NCBI RefSeq assembly: GCF_001661265.1
Contig: NW_017567003.1
Location: 186,001-250,000, forward strand
Direction: 5' to 3'
Source: Saitoella complicata NRRL Y-17804
Taxonomy: Eukaryota > Ascomycota > Saitoellomycetes > Saitoellales > Saitoellaceae
DNA: 64,000 bases
Of this stretch, positions 9,642 through 19,183 are shown piece after piece. The position numbers were made by a program, and so were the translations under genes. Position 1 is the stretch's first letter; each line of letters begins with the position of its first letter. The notes below the pieces were generated by a model. It did not search any database, was not told where the DNA came from, and saw only the letters and a list, made by a program, of their open reading frames with translations.

Positions 9642-10105
9642 GGTGGAGAGTATACGATAGTTGTAGGGTCATAGGATACACTAAAAATGAGAACGAACGA
9701 GCCTTGATGGCCAGTATACCACGAATCTGCTTTCCACGCCGTCTACGGAATAACACGTAGCCGTACCCAACTGCCGTTTAACGTTCCCAGCTGGCCATGG
9801 TCTAAAGTTCCATATAGCCGCTCATGATCCTTGGCTATCTTGTTCAGCACGGACCATTACGGCCCGTACATACATCCATAACTACCGTTCTCAGGGTTAC
9901 ATACATCCTTGGCAATTCATCACGGATGCATGTCCGGTGCACGTCGGCTGGTGTTGCCCATCCTTCTCCTTCCCCAGGGCCCCTCAGCTGCAGCACATCC
10001 GAGTTAACCGTCCGAAATGAGGCTCGATCCCCGACGCTATAAAGATAATCCTCACGTACGATGACACCGCCAATCGTCGTTGCTGTGATCAATTGCAAAA
10101 GGTGA
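9642..10105. other. Intergenic; promoter of MFS gene
   Basis: Holds the 3' flank of OLA1 and the upstream region of the MFS transporter gene. No gene seen. Confidence 0.6.
10038..10043 (+). promoter_or_regulatory. TATA-like box of MFS gene
   Basis: TATAAA lies 63 bases upstream of the start codon at 10106, a fitting distance for a short fungal leader. Confidence 0.45.
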
Positions 10106-11905
10106 ATGTCTGGAGCGGGATCAGTACGATTACAGGATTCTCCACCTAGTACTTTGGAGTTTGACGGACAAACGGGGGTTGTTACGCCGGCGTCGCAGTT
10201 TGGTTACGGGCGACATACTTCGACCGCGTTGTCGAGTACACTCACACTTCCTGACGAGGCTCGTCATTCAGGCTTGTCGCCACTGGATAAGGAAAGGTCG
10301 ATGAACGGAGTACACACACCCACGGCAGAAAGCATCCCCTCATCGCCGCCACCAACCACGATCGATAAAGAAACGTCGAGATCGCCAATACCACCATCAG
10401 ATCCAAAGCCGGACAATGACCCGAACTTGGTGGAGTTCGATGGTCCAAACGATCCATATCATCCGCAGAATTGGGGGCTGGGTGTACGATTGAGGACGAC
10501 GGCGTTGTATGGGTGTACGACTATGGCTGCCGCGTTTGGATCGTCTGTTTTCTCGGCTGCAGAACCTGAGGTTGAGGAGTACTTTGGTATCTCATCGGAA
10601 CTTGGTACGTTGGGGTTGTCGTTATATATTCTTGGGTGGGCGTTGGGTCCGCTGTGTTTCGCGCCGTTAAGTGAGTTGTACGGACGGCGAATAGCGATTC
10701 TGCCTCCGTACTTTGTTTACGCTATCTTTACGGCTGGTACGGGAGCAAGTCAGACATATGCAGCGGTATTGGTAACACGATTCCTGGGCGGTATATGTGC
10801 CTCAGCGCCAGTCGCCATTGTCGGTGGAGCCATGGCGGATATCTGGACTCCAGCAAAACGCGGTGTAGCAATCGTCTTTTACTCTTGGGCAGTCGTCGGG
10901 GGTCCATTTCTGGGTCCATTGATTGGTGGAGCGTTGATCGTGTCTGGACATAGCTGGCGATGGACGATGTGGTTTACATGCATGCTCGCTGGCGGAATTG
11001 CCGTTCTGGTCTTTTTCTTCGTGCCGGAGTCGTATCCGCCTGTGTTGTTGGTTCGGAAGGCAAAGGCGTTGAGGAAAAGTGGGGAAAACCCACACGCTTA
11101 CGCGAAACACGAGTCGGCGGGGTTGTCATTCCATGATATTGTCGTTACGCATCTCGGTCGTCCACTACGGATGTTATTCCTCGAGCCGACGGTTACGTCG
11201 ATGGCGGTCTATGCATCGTTTTGCTATGGGTTGCTTTATATGCTGTTTGGTGCTTTTCCCATTGCGTATCAGGAGATTCGCGGGTGGAATCCGGTTGTTG
11301 GGGCGCTTCCGTTCTTGGCGGTGTTCGTGGGTGTGATTATTGCGGGTATTGGGACTATCACATTGGGTGCTAGTTATTATCGTAGCGTGACACGCAAGAG
11401 AGGAGGTGCTGTCCCCGAAGGACGTCTGCTGATGATGATGATTGGCGCTGTGTTACTACCGGCCGGCATGTTCTTCTGGGGTTGGACCTCAAACCCATCA
11501 ATTAGCTGGGTGCCCAACATCATCGCAGCAGGCCTCATCGGCTGCGGCTTCATCTCCATCTTCCAACAAGCAATCAACTACCTCATCGATGCCTACACAA
11601 TCTACGCTGCCTCCGCCGTCGCCGCAAACACCGTTCTCCGCTCCCTCCTCGGCGCTGCATTCCCTCTCTTCGCGGACCAGATGTTTCATAACCTGGGTGT
11701 TCCGTGGGCGGCGAGTTTGATTGCGTTTATTTCAGTTGGAATGATTCCGATTCCGTTCTTGTTTTTGATTTATGGGGAGAGGATTAGGGGGATGTCGAAG
11801 TTGTGTAGGCAGATCAAGGAGGAGGAGGAGAGGCGTGGGAGGAAGGATGAGAGGGGGCCGGGTGGGGATCATCTAGAGTTGCACCAGCATCACTCAGCGG
11901 TGTAG
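10106..11905 (+). CDS. MFS transporter, DHA1 drug:H+ antiporter type
   Basis: A 599-residue polytopic membrane protein in one exon. The cytoplasmic N-terminus of about 120 residues is Ser/Pro-rich and ends in DGPNDPYHPQNW, the block typical of fungal Tpo1/Flr1/CYHR-type exporters. Then come twelve predicted membrane helices, with the loop 2-3 motif LSELYGRRIAIL (motif A, RR) and the antiporter motif C AVVGGPFLGPLIGG in helix 5. A cytosolic loop of about 60 residues separates helices 6 and 7. The tail is charged (EEEERRGRKDERG) and ends HLELHQHHSAV. Family members export drugs, polyamines or toxic metabolites across the plasma membrane by proton exchange. The substrate cannot be read from the sequence. 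It is not next to a biosynthetic cluster, so general detoxification or polyamine export is the best guess. Confidence 0.92.
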   Translation: MSGAGSVRLQDSPPSTLEFDGQTGVVTPASQFGYGRHTSTALSSTLTLPDEARHSGLSPLDKERSMNGVHTPTAESIPSSPPPTTIDKETSRSPIPPSDPKPDNDPNLVEFDGPNDPYHPQNWGLGVRLRTTALYGCTTMAAAFGSSVFSAAEPEVEEYFGISSELGTLGLSLYILGWALGPLCFAPLSELYGRRIAILPPYFVYAIFTAGTGASQTYAAVLVTRFLGGICASAPVAIVGGAMADIWTPAKRGVAIVFYSWAVVGGPFLGPLIGGALIVSGHSWRWTMWFTCMLAGGIAVLVFFFVPESYPPVLLVRKAKALRKSGENPHAYAKHESAGLSFHDIVVTHLGRPLRMLFLEPTVTSMAVYASFCYGLLYMLFGAFPIAYQEIRGWNPVVGALPFLAVFVGVIIAGIGTITLGASYYRSVTRKRGGAVPEGRLLMMMIGAVLLPAGMFFWGWTSNPSISWVPNIIAAGLIGCGFISIFQQAINYLIDAYTIYAASAVAANTVLRSLLGAAFPLFADQMFHNLGVPWAASLIAFISVGMIPIPFLFLIYGERIRGMSKLCRQIKEEEERRGRKDERGPGGDHLELHQHHSAV

Positions 11906-12281
11906 GGGTTGCATGGACCTCGCTTTGATCCGTTTCATCTTCTTCTGGATATCGACCATTATTTGGCATTTAGAGCTTTGGAGCATAGGTGCTCGACGAG
12001 GTAAATTGATCTCTTGTTGCCCGTTCAAGTCGTTTACAACGGGACAAAGTACACGCCGAACCGTCCAGCTACTCGTACAAGTAGCATCTCCATCGGTCAG
12101 GAGGTCATAATTGAGAACGACAACTTCACCTATCATCTTCCATTAGATTTCCTGTTTGTCTCATCTGATGCAGACCCTGCTGCGCCCATGCGACTTTTTG
12201 TGTAGCCGCGATCGCGAGTCATGATCATACACCAAAAGGACCCCGGAGCATCTCGATCTACAACAAATACCAGACCTCAAG
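11906..12281. other. Intergenic; promoter of chorismate synthase
   Basis: No gene seen. It contains the 3' flank of the MFS gene and the ARO2 upstream region with one TGACTC core. Confidence 0.6.
12216..12221 (-). promoter_or_regulatory. Gcn4/CpcA-like TGACTC core upstream of ARO2
   Basis: Reads gagtca on the plus strand (TGACTC on minus), about 60 bases upstream of the ARO2 start codon. The core agrees with the general amino-acid control site TGASTCA except at the last base. Confidence 0.35.
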
Positions 12282-13637
12282 ATGTCTACCTTCGGAGAAC
12301 TTTTCCGCGTTACCACCTACGGAGAGTCCCATTGCAAGAGTGTCGGCTGCATCATCGATGGTTGCCCGCCGGGAATGGCCTTGACCGAGCAGGATGTCCA
12401 GGTTCAGCTCACCAGGCGCAGGCCTGGACAGTCTGCCTTGACTACTCCTGTATGATTGATCCGACATTCCTCCTCGAAGATCTCGTGCTTACGATGTTGT
12501 ATCTAGCGAGATGAAAAGGATCGCGTCGAGATTCAGTCTGGAACTGAGTTCGGTGTCACCCTCGGTACGCCCATCGGAATGCTCGTCAAGAACGAAGACC
12601 AGAGGCCTCACGACTACGGAGGCAAGACTACGGACATATACCCCCGACCCAGTCACGCTGACTGGACTTACCTCTGCAAATACGGTGTCAAGGCTTCCTC
12701 CGGTGGAGGTCGTTCTTCCGCTCGTGAGACCATCGGCCGTGTCGCCGCTGGTGCCGTTGCTGAGAAGTATTTGAAGGAGGCGCATGGTGTCGAGATAGTC
12801 GCTTTCTCCTCATCCGTCGGAAAGGTTCACATGCCCACCAGCAACACCGCCACTTCCTCCGACGACGACTTGTCTGCCGATGATGCCGATGAGAACGTCC
12901 CCGAGATTTCTGAGGAGTACTTGAAGCTGTTGCAGACTGTGAACAGAGAACAAGTCGATGCCTCTATCGTCAGGTGTCCGGATGCTGAGACTACGGAGAG
13001 GATGAAGGCACGTATCGAGCGCGCAAAGGCAAAGAACGACTCTATCGGTGGTACCGTCACATGTGTCATCCGCAACTGCCCCGTCGGCCTCGGTGAACCC
13101 GCCTTCGACAAACTCGAGGCTAAGCTTGCTCACGCCATGCTCTCCATCCCCGCCACTAAGGGTTTCGAGATCGGATCCGGATTCTTGGGTGCCGAGATGC
13201 CTGGCCACAAGCACAACGACCCTTACGTCGCTGGCCCCAACGGTACTCTCCGCACGAAGACCAACAACTCTGGTGGTATCCAGGGTGGTATCTCTAACGG
13301 TGAGAACATCTACTTCAAGGTTGCGTTCAAGTCCGTTGCTACCATTGGTCGCGAGCAGACTACTGCTACCTACGACGGTGCGGAGGGTGTCTTGGCCGCC
13401 AAGGGGCGTCACGACCCATGTGTCGTTCCCCGTGCCATTGCTATCGTTGAGTCTATGGCTGCTCTGGTCGTCATGGACGCGCTCATGATTCAGCACTCCC
13501 GTCAGGCTGCACGATCGCTCCTTCCCCCATTGAAGACCAACTTGCCATCATCTGCTACCATCGTCGGTGGAGCCAAGGCTGAGGAGAGCGTTCGCAAGCA
13601 GGAGGAGGGCACCAACACCGATGGTACTCCTCTTTAA
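12282..13637 (+). CDS. ARO2: Chorismate synthase
   Basis: Catalyses the last shikimate-pathway step, 5-enolpyruvylshikimate-3-phosphate to chorismate. It needs reduced FMN; fungal enzymes are bifunctional with a flavin reductase activity. Exon 1 is 12282-12449 ([20 protein letters not shown]). A 57-nt intron (12450-12506, GTATGA...ATCTAG) follows, then exon 2 at 12507-13637. The product is 432 residues. The three family signatures are present: [19 protein letters not shown] at about residues 15-33, [17 protein letters not shown] in the first third, and [16 protein letters not shown] near the C-terminus. An acidic insertion ([14 protein letters not shown]) falls between strands. The Lys/Glu tail [18 protein letters not shown] is longer than in bacteria. 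Codon use is strongly biased. A TGACTC core upstream suggests general amino-acid control. Confidence 0.97.
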
Positions 13638-13799
13638 ATTGATAGAGAAGCAAGGATATCTTGGAGTTTTTGGGTGATTTAATATTTAGGTAGACGCACA
13701 GAAATTAAGAATTAGGCATGCCATGCATCATGCACTGTAATGAAGACATCAGTATCCACTCATACTTGCAGTTGACGAAAGCTACCTCCTGTACACTCA

Positions 13800-14111
13800 A
13801 TGGCTACGGAAGAAGCTGCCGTACAGAAGCTTCAGTCATGGCTCAACAAGAAAACCCGCGTACATGCCTCTGACGGGCGTATTTTCGACGGAAAGTTTGT
13901 CTGCGTCGATCGGGATCAGAACGTCATCCTTGCGGATACAGATGAGTACCGGATCGAAAAGCCGGAAGAGAAGCGATTTATGGGGTGCGGAAGATCTCGC
14001 AACGCCTCAGTATCTAAGGTAGCTGACGTTTCTCACAGTCTTGTCGTTGTTCCTGGGAAGCATATCACCAAGTTCGAGATTCAGCAGCTGGATCCCGATG
14101 CGAAAGCTTGA
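13800..14111 (+). CDS. NAA38: NatC auxiliary subunit, Lsm-like (NAA38/Mak31 type)
   Basis: A small Sm-fold protein that assists the NatC N-terminal acetyltransferase (Naa30-Naa35-Naa38). The open frame is continuous, but an internal 54-nt intron at 13985-14038 is clear: GTGCGG donor, GCTGAC branch site and CTCACAG acceptor. Splicing joins KRFMG to LVVVPGKHI, which restores the Sm2-like strand and gives 85 residues. The N-terminal QSWLNKKTRVHASDGRIFDG and CVDRDQNVIL form the Sm1 motif, close to human NAA38 (LNRTLRVRMTDGR, CTDRDCNVIL). Unspliced translation would insert 18 odd residues. It ends LDPDAKA. Downstream it converges on aconitase. An snRNP Lsm protein is less likely because of the DRDQNVIL block. 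Confidence 0.88.
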   Translation: MATEEAAVQKLQSWLNKKTRVHASDGRIFDGKFVCVDRDQNVILADTDEYRIEKPEEKRFMGCGRSRNASVSKVADVSHSLVVVPGKHITKFEIQQLDPDAKA

Positions 14112-14498
14112 GGTTGCGTTATCGGATATAGGGCAAGGCACGACATGAGTAACACCTGTTATTGGTGAAATTGCAATGCGCCTGGAGGCGCTGAGGACTT
14201 ATCAAGTGCTTGTGACGAAAGTCACAGAGCTACCTTAACGCAGGTCTTTACTACGAGTCGGGAAGGAGGAAATGAGCGCCTCTGCAGGCAGAGCCAATGA
14301 TACCCATGATGAACCAGCCGCTGTAGAGGAAGGCATATGCATAAGGTGAACGAACGTTTTTCGTATCCTATACACAAGGTACCTAGATCTAATGCAATTG
14401 ACATATAACACCGTCGCCGTTATCCCAAAAAGAAAACCAAACCAAAATCAACTTTTGTACCATATTTTCACAGCTTCACCCCATTTTTTCGCCTTAGT
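14112..14498. other. Intergenic between convergent genes
   Basis: The shared 3' flank of NAA38 and aconitase. No gene seen. Confidence 0.65.
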
Positions 14499-16862
14499 TT
14501 AAGCAGAAGCCTGGACACTCTTGCGAATCAAGTTCAAGGCAGATCCAGCGACGAAGAAGTTGATCTGGTCCTTGGACATGGTGTGTGCCGTAGGAATCTC
14601 GATGACCTTACCGTCCTTCTTGGTGACCTTGAGGGTAACGATACCACGACCCTCGGCACCACCAGCCTCAACCATCTTAACGATGCCCTCAGTGTCGACA
14701 CGGTCACATGGGTCAATGAGGTCATAGTCAGCCTCGTTGACGAAAGTAAGAGGAAGAACACCCTGCTTCTTCAAGTTGGTCTCGTGGATACGTGCGAAAG
14801 ACTTGGTAAGAATGATGCGTCCGCCCAAGTAGCGAGGCTGCAAAGCAGCGTGCTCACGAGCAGATCCCTCACCGTAGTTGTGCTCAGCAACAACCAACCA
14901 AGGCTGGTTCTGCTGCTTCCACTTCTTCATGAGCTCAGGGATGGTGTAGCCGGTACCATCCTCGTCGTAGGCCTTGTTGGTCTCGCCGGTAACCGCGTTG
15001 ACAGCACCGATGAGGGTGTTCTCGGCGATGTTCTCGAGATGACCCTTGTATTTCAACCACGCACCAGCAGCGGAAATGTGGTCAGTAGTACACTTACCCT
15101 GGACCTTCAAGACAACCTTCAATCCGTTAATCTCCTTGCCATCCCAAGCGTCGAAAGGCTCCAAAAGCTGGAGACGGTCAGAGGTGGGAGAAACGGAGAC
15201 AGGGACTTCAGGCCGAGGTTGAGGCTCGGCCTCGGGGAGGTAGGAGGTGTCACCCTTGTCGAAACCGTTCTGAGGAAGCTCCTCACCCTTAGGAGCGTTG
15301 AAACGGAACTCCTTGCCGTCAGGGCCGGTAATTGCGTCAGTCATGGGGTTAAAGGTCATGGAACCAGCGTAGGTCATAGCGGTAACCAATTCGGGAGAAG
15401 CCAAGAAGTTCATGGTGGCAGCGTGACCATCGTTCCGAGCCTTGAAGTTACGGTTGAAGGAGGTCATGATAGCGTTAGGACCAACGGGCTTGCCAGCCTC
15501 GGGTGCGACGTCGGTACGGTTCCACTGTCCGATACAAGGTCCACAAGCGTTAGCCAAGACGGTAGCACCAGCCGACTCCATAATCTCGGTCAAACCATCA
15601 CGCTCGATGGTAGCACGGACCTGCTCGGATCCAGGAGTGACGAGGAAGGGGGTCTTGGGCTTCAAGCCAGCCTCAGAAGCCTGGCGGATGATATCAGCAG
15701 ACTTGGTCATATCCTCGTAAGACGAGTTGGTGCAAGATCCAATGAGACCCACGGAGAGGTCCTTGGGCCAGTTGTTCTCTTCAACAGCAGCCTTGAACTT
15801 GGAAAGAGGGGTAGAAAGATCAGGAGTAAAAGGACCGTTGATGTGAGGCTCAAGTGTGGAGAGGTCAATCTCGATGAACTGATCGTAGTTGACTCCCTCG
15901 TCGGCCTGCAAGAACCCGGTCTTCTGCGCATTCTTAGCAGCATCAGCAACGGGCCAACGGCCGGTGTGCTGAAGGTAAGCAGACATTTTCGCGGTGAAAG
16001 GGAACAAGGAGGTAGTAGCTCCGACCTCGGCACCCATGTTACAGATAGTAGCCATACCAGTAGCAGACAAGTGCTCAAGACCATCGCCAGTGTATTCGAT
16101 GATGTGTCCAGTACCACCACGGACAGTCAACTTTCCGGCCAAGGACAAAATCAAATCCTTAGGCGAAGCCCACTTGTTCATCTGGCCAGTCAACTTGACA
16201 CCAATGACCTTAGGAGCCTTCAACTCCCATGGTGTAGCAGTCATGGCGTCAACAGCATCAGCACCTCCGACACCGATAGCGATAGCACCCAATCCACCAG
16301 CGTTAGGGGTGTGCGAATCAGTTCCAAGCATCATCAATCCAGGCGCAGAGTAGTTCTCCAACACAATCTGGTGAATAATACCAGATCCGGGACCCCAGAA
16401 CTGAATACCGTACTTCTTAGCCGCGGACTCGAGGAAGTCGAAGATCTCCTGGTTGTTCTTGATAGACTGCTCGAGATCGCCCTTGGCGCCCTTGTGACCG
16501 ACAATCAAGTGGTCGCAGTGAATGGAAGCGGGAACGGCGGACGAGGGCATACCCGCAGTCATGAACTGGAGCAAAGCCATCTGAGCGGAAGCATCCTGCA
16601 TAGCAACACGATCAGGCTTGAGCTTGAGGTAAACCTCACCCCTGATCTTTCCATTGCGACCAGCCAAAGATTCCTCAGGGTTGACCAAATGGGAATAAAG
16701 AATCTTCTCGGCAAGAGTAAGCTTGGTGTCCTTACCGAGGATGTTGCGGACCTCCCCGAGACGATCAATGAGCTGGTTGTATGGAGGAGTAACGCGCTGG
16801 AAGTTGGCGTGCTGGGCAGTCGCCAGTCCGCGAAGCTTGGCGAACCGAGAAGCTGCTGCCAT
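14499..16862 (-). CDS. ACO1: Aconitate hydratase, mitochondrial
   Basis: A 787-residue TCA-cycle enzyme that isomerises citrate to isocitrate in the mitochondrial matrix using a [4Fe-4S] cluster. The start MAAASRFAKLRGLATAQHANF is a typical basic presequence. The open frame extends further upstream only through non-ATG codons. Cluster ligands are visible: Cys in GLIGSCTNSSYED and the CxxC in NACGPCIGQW. Substrate-binding GTDSHTPNAGGLGAIAIGVG and the swivel-domain NYGEGSAREHAALQPR are also present. Length matches fungal mitochondrial aconitases, and no intron is needed. Codon use is very biased, so a long open frame without stops also exists on the opposite strand. That is a shadow, not a gene. 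Upstream lies a minus-strand reductase gene in the same orientation. Confidence 0.97.
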   Translation of the reverse strand: MAAASRFAKLRGLATAQHANFQRVTPPYNQLIDRLGEVRNILGKDTKLTLAEKILYSHLVNPEESLAGRNGKIRGEVYLKLKPDRVAMQDASAQMALLQFMTAGMPSSAVPASIHCDHLIVGHKGAKGDLEQSIKNNQEIFDFLESAAKKYGIQFWGPGSGIIHQIVLENYSAPGLMMLGTDSHTPNAGGLGAIAIGVGGADAVDAMTATPWELKAPKVIGVKLTGQMNKWASPKDLILSLAGKLTVRGGTGHIIEYTGDGLEHLSATGMATICNMGAEVGATTSLFPFTAKMSAYLQHTGRWPVADAAKNAQKTGFLQADEGVNYDQFIEIDLSTLEPHINGPFTPDLSTPLSKFKAAVEENNWPKDLSVGLIGSCTNSSYEDMTKSADIIRQASEAGLKPKTPFLVTPGSEQVRATIERDGLTEIMESAGATVLANACGPCIGQWNRTDVAPEAGKPVGPNAIMTSFNRNFKARNDGHAATMNFLASPELVTAMTYAGSMTFNPMTDAITGPDGKEFRFNAPKGEELPQNGFDKGDTSYLPEAEPQPRPEVPVSVSPTSDRLQLLEPFDAWDGKEINGLKVVLKVQGKCTTDHISAAGAWLKYKGHLENIAENTLIGAVNAVTGETNKAYDEDGTGYTIPELMKKWKQQNQPWLVVAEHNYGEGSAREHAALQPRYLGGRIILTKSFARIHETNLKKQGVLPLTFVNEADYDLIDPCDRVDTEGIVKMVEAGGAEGRGIVTLKVTKKDGKVIEIPTAHTMSKDQINFFVAGSALNLIRKSVQASA

Positions 16863-17127
16863 TGCAAAGAACGTAAGGGAAGGGAGGGAGTGGTGGTGTA
16901 GAGCTTCTTCAAGGGACCTGTCGACTTTCGGGTATATGCGCGGCAACTTTTTAGGTTTGTGCGGAGATCGCCACAAGATTGACCAACCGATAGCGAGAGA
17001 ATAACAATCTGGACATGGACCCTGTAATTCTATTTCGAATGGCTACCCGACTGGTCTAAGACAGTTTCCGATGCTTGATTTCCTCGGATACAGTTCCAAT
17101 TGTTCGTTGCTTGCCTTCCCGGCACGC

Positions 17128-18174
17128 TCAGAAAACGCAGGGAATCACGGCCTTCCGTCCCTCCGGATAGTCCTTCCCAAACTTCTCCGTATACCACCGA
17201 TGCGTTTTCCAAGCTCTCGGTAGCATCGCTCCTACCTCCGCTGCTACGAACGCCAATGGAGCGCTCGCCAATGCTCCTGCCCAAGTCAACGGAGTCGACG
17301 CCAGCGCGAACCCCGTCCACTCAATCCACTCACAGAAATATGAGGGGACACTGATGAGGGAGTAAAGACCTCCATGCGGAATTGAATAATCGCCCCTGTC
17401 CTGTGTGCTCTTGTCACTCTGGCTCTTCTGTTTGTCTCGACGGAGGGAGTATAGGATCTCGTCGTGGTAGAAGTTCCCAATGAATCCGACTGTCCAAAGA
17501 AAACGCCCAATGGCTACTTGTGTGTTTGGTAGATGTGCGCTGGGCGATGAGGCAAAGTAGGCACCAAGAAGAAGCTACAATGACGTTCATGTCAGCTAGT
17601 TGTCCCGTGGGAGTATTTGCCCTCTTCTTCATCATAGCCCGGTAACGACATCGACAAGAAGGACTCGGCAGGAGTATAGGATTTACATACCCCATTGATA
17701 TAATTAAACAGCACCGCAGACCCAAAAACACTCACATGCATCGGTTTCATGCTCGGTGCCCTAAACATCGGCCCAATGACAGCTCGATTGGCATAATGCA
17801 ACAGATACGACGCAACCAGGACGTAATTCACCAAACCTCCTGCTCTTTTTGGTGCAGAGAGGTATGTCGAGAGGAATGCCAGAGGCGAGACGAGTTCCAT
17901 AAGCATCCAGCCCCATCGGCCGGGGATGTTGAGTTTGGAGTTTTGGAGGGAGAAGCGACCTATTCATGCTTGTCAGTCATGTCTCTTGGACATGGAACCA
18001 CAGGTATGAACCATGAGGGGCATCGATCACGAAGACCACCGGTGCGACCAATGGGAAAAGTTGGAAGAAACGGAGGTAGGCTGTGTATACCGCCGGATCA
18101 CGGGCAGAGGTGTAGATTGAGTGAGGTGGGAGGTAGTCGTGATACTGAGCCAGGAATTTCTTGAGCACGTCCAT
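17128..18174 (-). CDS. Steroid 5-alpha-reductase-like membrane enzyme
   Basis: A 292-residue polytopic protein of the 3-oxo-5-alpha-steroid 4-dehydrogenase family. Exons on the minus strand are 18012-18174, 17691-17959 and 17128-17574. Introns are 52 nt (GTTCAT...AATAG) and 116 nt (GTATGT...TTGTAG). After splicing the reading is continuous: FVIDAPHGRFSLQNSKLNIPGRW, then YANRAVIGPMFRAPSMKP, then GFIGNFYHDEIL. It ends with the C-terminal signature PHGGLYSLISVPSYFCEWIE, PRAWKTHRWYTEKFGKDYP and RKAVIPCVF. These match the NADPH-binding end of SRD5A1/2-type enzymes of ER membranes. Fungal substrates of this subgroup are unknown. It lies head to head with the DUF423 gene, with 168 bases between start codons. 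The first donor GTTCAT is unusual but fits the frame. Confidence 0.9.
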
Positions 18175-18342
18175 CGCGTGCGTCGAAGATCAAAGTAAAA
18201 CCCGAGGATATGGTAGAGACTGCAGCTAGGCTCGCGTTCAGTACGGAGTTTCACGTCGTGGTCGCACGCTGCAACGAAATTGCGGGGTGCGCAACCGACG
18301 TCACCAAGAACAACCCAATCGCTCGAACCATACTTCATCAAG

Positions 18343-18950
18343 ATGGCACCTCTATCAGCATCATTCACCAAGATTGGCGCCCTTTATGGTAGTGTTTGTT
18401 TATCGGAGCAGTCCTGCTCTTTGCTAATCCAGATGCTACAGGAGCTGCGGGCGTGATGTTAGGAGCTTTTGGTACGGCTGAAGCTGCTTTGGGTTTGATC
18501 TGTGGTTGATGGTGGTGCTTATAGGCGCACATGGATTGCAGACGAGAACAACTGAGGCTAAGTTGATCAAGGTATTCCTTACTTTGTCACTCGCGTAACT
18601 CACCGCTAACCATCCCCTCCACAGAACTGGGAAACGTAACCCTACCCCTCCGCCTCCTTTCCACTCCCCATTCCCGCCCGCCACTTACTTACAATCCTCG
18701 CAGCGCCTCGCACTACCTCCTCGCCCACGGCATCGCCCTCGTCGCCATCTCCACTCACCCCCGCTTCACCCGCTCCTACGCCCCGCCTCTCATCGCCCTC
18801 GGCACCGCAATGTTCTCTGGTTCAATTTACGGACTCGTCATGGCGAGACTCAGGGGAGTCGAGGGTGCAGGGCAGGTGTTGGGGCCTATTACGCCGCTTG
18901 GGGGGACGTTGATTATCGCGGGGTGGGTTAGTTTGTTGTTGGCGCCGTAG
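18343..18950 (+). CDS. DUF423/TMEM256 family small membrane protein
   Basis: A 126-residue protein from five exons: 18343-18388, 18442-18471, 18525-18571, 18625-18635 and 18704-18950. The introns are 53, 53, 53 and 68 nt, all GT...AG. The spliced reading is MAPLSASFTKIGALYGAAGV, then MLGAFGAHGLQTR, then NWETASHYLLAHGIALVAIS, and ends PITPLGGTLIIAGWVSLLLA. The GAFGAHGL and ASHYLL..HG blocks and the four helices are diagnostic of the DUF423/TMEM256 family, whose function is unknown. The fourth exon is only 11 nt, yet it supplies NWET at the family's conserved position. No single open frame covers the gene, so it is easily missed. A bidirectional promoter is shared with the reductase. Confidence 0.92.
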
Positions 18951-19064
18951 ATGGGGATCGTATAGAAGGTGTATGTATGTATGTGGAGAGGGAAGGATAT
19001 GGTACTAAAATTTCGACTCGGAACGCACTTACGCGTTAGCAAGGGAAAGGACAGAGGGTGCAAA

Positions 19065-19183
19065 AGATACAGCACCCGAGTATTCCCAGCTGGTCTCCCA
19101 CGCTAGTACTGACTGGGCCCTATGATGCTTAACTTAGGAGATCGGACGGGATCCTGTGCTTTCATCATGGTATGGCCGTATCT
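19065..19183 (-). rRNA. 5S ribosomal RNA
   Basis: On the minus strand the transcript begins GATACGGCCATACCATGATG, continues GATCCCGTCCGATCTCC and TAAGTTAAGCATCATAGGGC, then CAGTACTAGCGTGGGAGACC, and ends GGTGCTGTATC. The ends pair (GATAC with GTATC). The internal promoter boxes of a class I Pol III gene are present (GTTAAGC as part of box A). TTTT follows directly as a Pol III terminator. The length is about 117-119 nt. It is an isolated copy, not linked to 18S or 28S genes, as in ascomycetes with dispersed 5S genes. It lies 114 bases downstream of the DUF423 gene, in opposite orientation. Confidence 0.93.

Noticed and set aside
14583-16901. A 772-codon open frame on the plus strand opposite aconitase
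   Set aside because: It mirrors a highly codon-biased gene and codes for Leu/Ser/Val-rich sequence without domains. It is a shadow frame.
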